Positions 62,601 to 64,000 of a DNA stretch of 64,000 bases are shown piece by piece (the first letter of the stretch is position 1; the number at the start of each line of letters is the position of its first letter). The DNA is from Antedon mediterranea (lineage: Eukaryota; Echinodermata; Crinoidea; Comatulida; Antedonidae), in contig NC_092674.1 in the NCBI RefSeq assembly GCF_964355755.1, forward strand, positions 23,584,001 to 23,648,000, in the 5' to 3' direction. The notes under the pieces were generated by a model. It made no database searches. It was not told the origin of the DNA and saw nothing but the letters and a program-made list of their open reading frames with translations. The translations under genes were made by a program, and so were the position numbers.

Positions 62601-62809
62601 ATACACAACCTAAGGAGTACTAGGATGTAATATACATATAGCACAAGGCTCATATTTACAGAAACTTAGGGGTTCCGAATCCTTACCAATGATTTTGATA
62701 TGCCTTGTTCATCTTCATATATGCTTTTTGAACATGATATACTGTCGTCTTTGGGATGGAGAAGTGGATGGAGTTCATTGTTTTTGGTTGACTTCTTTAT
62801 TTCATTTGT
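59650..62809 (-). CDS. RECQL5: RECQL5 helicase, C-terminal part, five exons
   Basis: In transcript order the exons are 62687-62809, 61935-62518, 61030-61276, 60653-60725 and 59650-59780 (stop at 59650-59652), 385 residues. All splice phases agree (0, 0, 2, 0, 1, 2) with GT/AG junctions. The first two exons encode a low-conservation polar linker. The third carries a basic NLS-like LKRKIEDDSNGKAAKKV and VVNYLTPHYKDDKFANK; the fourth follows with DLFKALARCLSHQL. These match the human RECQL5 segment [31 protein letters not shown] in the C-terminal SRI region. Known role: nuclear RecQ helicase that binds RNA polymerase II through internal and SRI domains and limits transcription-linked damage. The helicase core must lie right of 62809, beyond the window or past the pappalysin exons. 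PIP-like RPVIKYFF and KRCVGDFF are present. Confidence 0.88.
60127..60451. mobile_element. MITE family B copy in a RECQL5 intron
   Basis: TTAAAGATGTATTGTCCCTTG at the left and GGGACAATACATCTTTAA at the right. The ends match well but the interior differs from most copies (ATCGTCGCGAGCGAAAGTAA). Confidence 0.8.
60848..61008. mobile_element. Decayed CAGTAGAA-ended MITE in a RECQL5 intron
   Basis: CAGTAGAAAGCCACTTTTG at the left and the words TTTAATAGGGATGTACTG and GGTGTCCTCTTTTATTAG recall the element at 38537. The right terminus is missing. Confidence 0.5.
61655..61725. repeat. GA-rich tract and ATT microsatellite in a RECQL5 intron
   Basis: AGAGAGAAAAAGAGAGAGG followed by about seven ATT repeats near 61700-61722. 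Confidence 0.7.
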
Positions 62810-62990
62810 CTAAATAAAAAGATAAGTATAATAAATAGTTGGTTGTAGATAATTCTATCTACTGTTGTTTTATATTTTTATATATTTATAAAGCATCCTG
62901 TTATACACTTCTTGCTGTTGGACGTATTTCCAATTTTTGAAAAATAATGTTATAAGCTTACAAATGTTTCAAATATTTTCATCTATTAGG

Positions 62991-64000
62991 TGGTATTATA
63001 GTACATGCCGATGCATATGGTGCACAAGACTTAATGGACACGCTTATTCACGAGGTTGGACACAGCCTAGGTTTATGGCATGTCTTCCATGGTGTCACAG
63101 AGATGGCTTGCGATGATGAATGTTTTGAAACTGAACCCAGCCTAGAAATTGGTGATCTAATAGCCGATACCAACCCAACACCTTCGAATAGATATTGTCG
63201 GGATCCGTTACCGAAAGAGTCTGATGGGCATTGTGGTTTAGGCCACTTTTATGACACACCGTTTACGAATTACATGAGCTACGCAAATGATTCATGCACC
63301 AGCACCTTCGAGTTAGGTGATTCGCTTACATTGGCATGGCAGCCTCCACTTAGCGGGCACAACGTTGCATTAAACTCGGAGCTGTGCCAGGAGTACGTGA
63401 CAGGAGATGTTCTTATACAGTATGGTAACAAAGCTTCCTCACCACATTCTAAAATTGCATATGGTGATTATTCACCGCAACAAGCAACGGGTTAGTGTTC
63501 TTAAGCATTATTATATATAGAAATCCTGTTCATTTCGTTATTAAGTTTCTTTACTGTTGTATATAGGTCCTCCAAACACTGCCAGATGTGCTATAGATGC
63601 CGTAGCTAGGCGGATAGATCAAAACGAATGCGAATTCTGCAAACTAAAGGTTAATTTTAAATATCCAGTAATCCCATCAAGACTGACCGTCTGGGTGACG
63701 ACAGTACGCACTGATCGAGCAATCCACGATATTGAATTAGTGACTGTCAACCGAACTCGAATCAGTCTAGGTGCCGCCGATGTTTATTGTGACATCCCCT
63801 ACAGCACTAGAATCAACAACGTTATGGAACCAGTGAAATCTGTGATAATCTACACAAATGGCCTCTATGTTGCAATTGATTCTGTCCAGTTGATACCAAA
63901 ACCTGAGCACGGTGGCTGTAAGACTTGTAAGCCGATCAAGTACATTCTAACAAGAAATCCACCATTTGAGGGAGAAGTCGAGAAACTGGTAGATTCTACA
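62991..64000 (+). CDS. Pappalysin-type metalloprotease (PAPP-A family), partial, two exons
   Basis: Exon 62991-63490 (start uncertain by one base) and exon 63567 to beyond 64000 join in phase 1 across a 76-bp intron (GTTAGT ... ATATAG). The first has the zinc site HEVGHSLGLWH at 63049-63081, the metzincin HExxHxxGxxH motif, and then ECFETEPSLEIGDLIADTNP and a Met-turn YMSYAND, as in human PAPP-A (HEIGHSLGLYHVF, METEPSFETGDL, FMSYADDDC). The second has LTVWVTTVRTD, VYCDIPY and CKTCKPIKYILTRNPP, matching the PAPP-A region after the catalytic domain. Known role: secreted protease that cleaves IGF-binding proteins. Odd points: about 35 residues just after the Met-turn are missing, and no upstream exon was found on the left. 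It could be PAPPA-like, PAPPA2-like or a degraded relative. Confidence 0.85.

Overview
The window is AT-rich animal nuclear DNA with spliced genes, long introns and many dispersed short transposons. The gene set (OBI1/RNF219, a class IV POU factor, RECQL5, a pappalysin) is metazoan. The repeat style suggests a marine invertebrate deuterostome, most likely an echinoderm: many foldback MITEs, tRNA-derived SINE heads, and a very frequent TAGGCCTA octamer. The phylum is an inference and was not tested.

Layout. Positions 1-8.7 kb hold the last three coding exons of an OBI1 (RNF219) orthologue on the + strand; its RING end lies left of the window. From 8.7 to 29.4 kb is intergenic DNA full of MITEs, a 143-bp satellite, SINE heads and retroposon tails, plus two exon-like blocks near 22.9 and 24.5 kb. 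A complete two-exon POU4 (Brn3-type) gene on the + strand runs from 29.45 to 41.81 kb, split by an 11.4-kb intron. From 41.9 to 59.6 kb is a gene-poor stretch with MITEs, a duplicated block at 50.3-51.1 kb, a hAT-like element, and a striking 2.7-kb array of hairpin repeats at 55.8-58.4 kb. The last five coding exons of RECQL5 lie on the - strand (59.65-62.81 kb). Only 181 bp further right, catalytic exons of a pappalysin metalloprotease start on the + strand and run off the right edge.

How the genes relate. OBI1 and POU4 are adjacent and on the same strand. From memory, human OBI1 and POU4F1 are also neighbours on 13q31, so this looks like an old conserved pair. RECQL5 and the pappalysin are arranged so that their exons must interleave or one must be nested in the other, unless one is a fragment or the assembly is wrong. 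All proposed splice junctions in OBI1, POU4 and RECQL5 join in consistent reading phase, and each predicted product aligns with remembered family sequence.

No CRISPR arrays, operons, rRNA or intact tRNA genes were seen. Most short open frames in the window are chance or repeat-derived.
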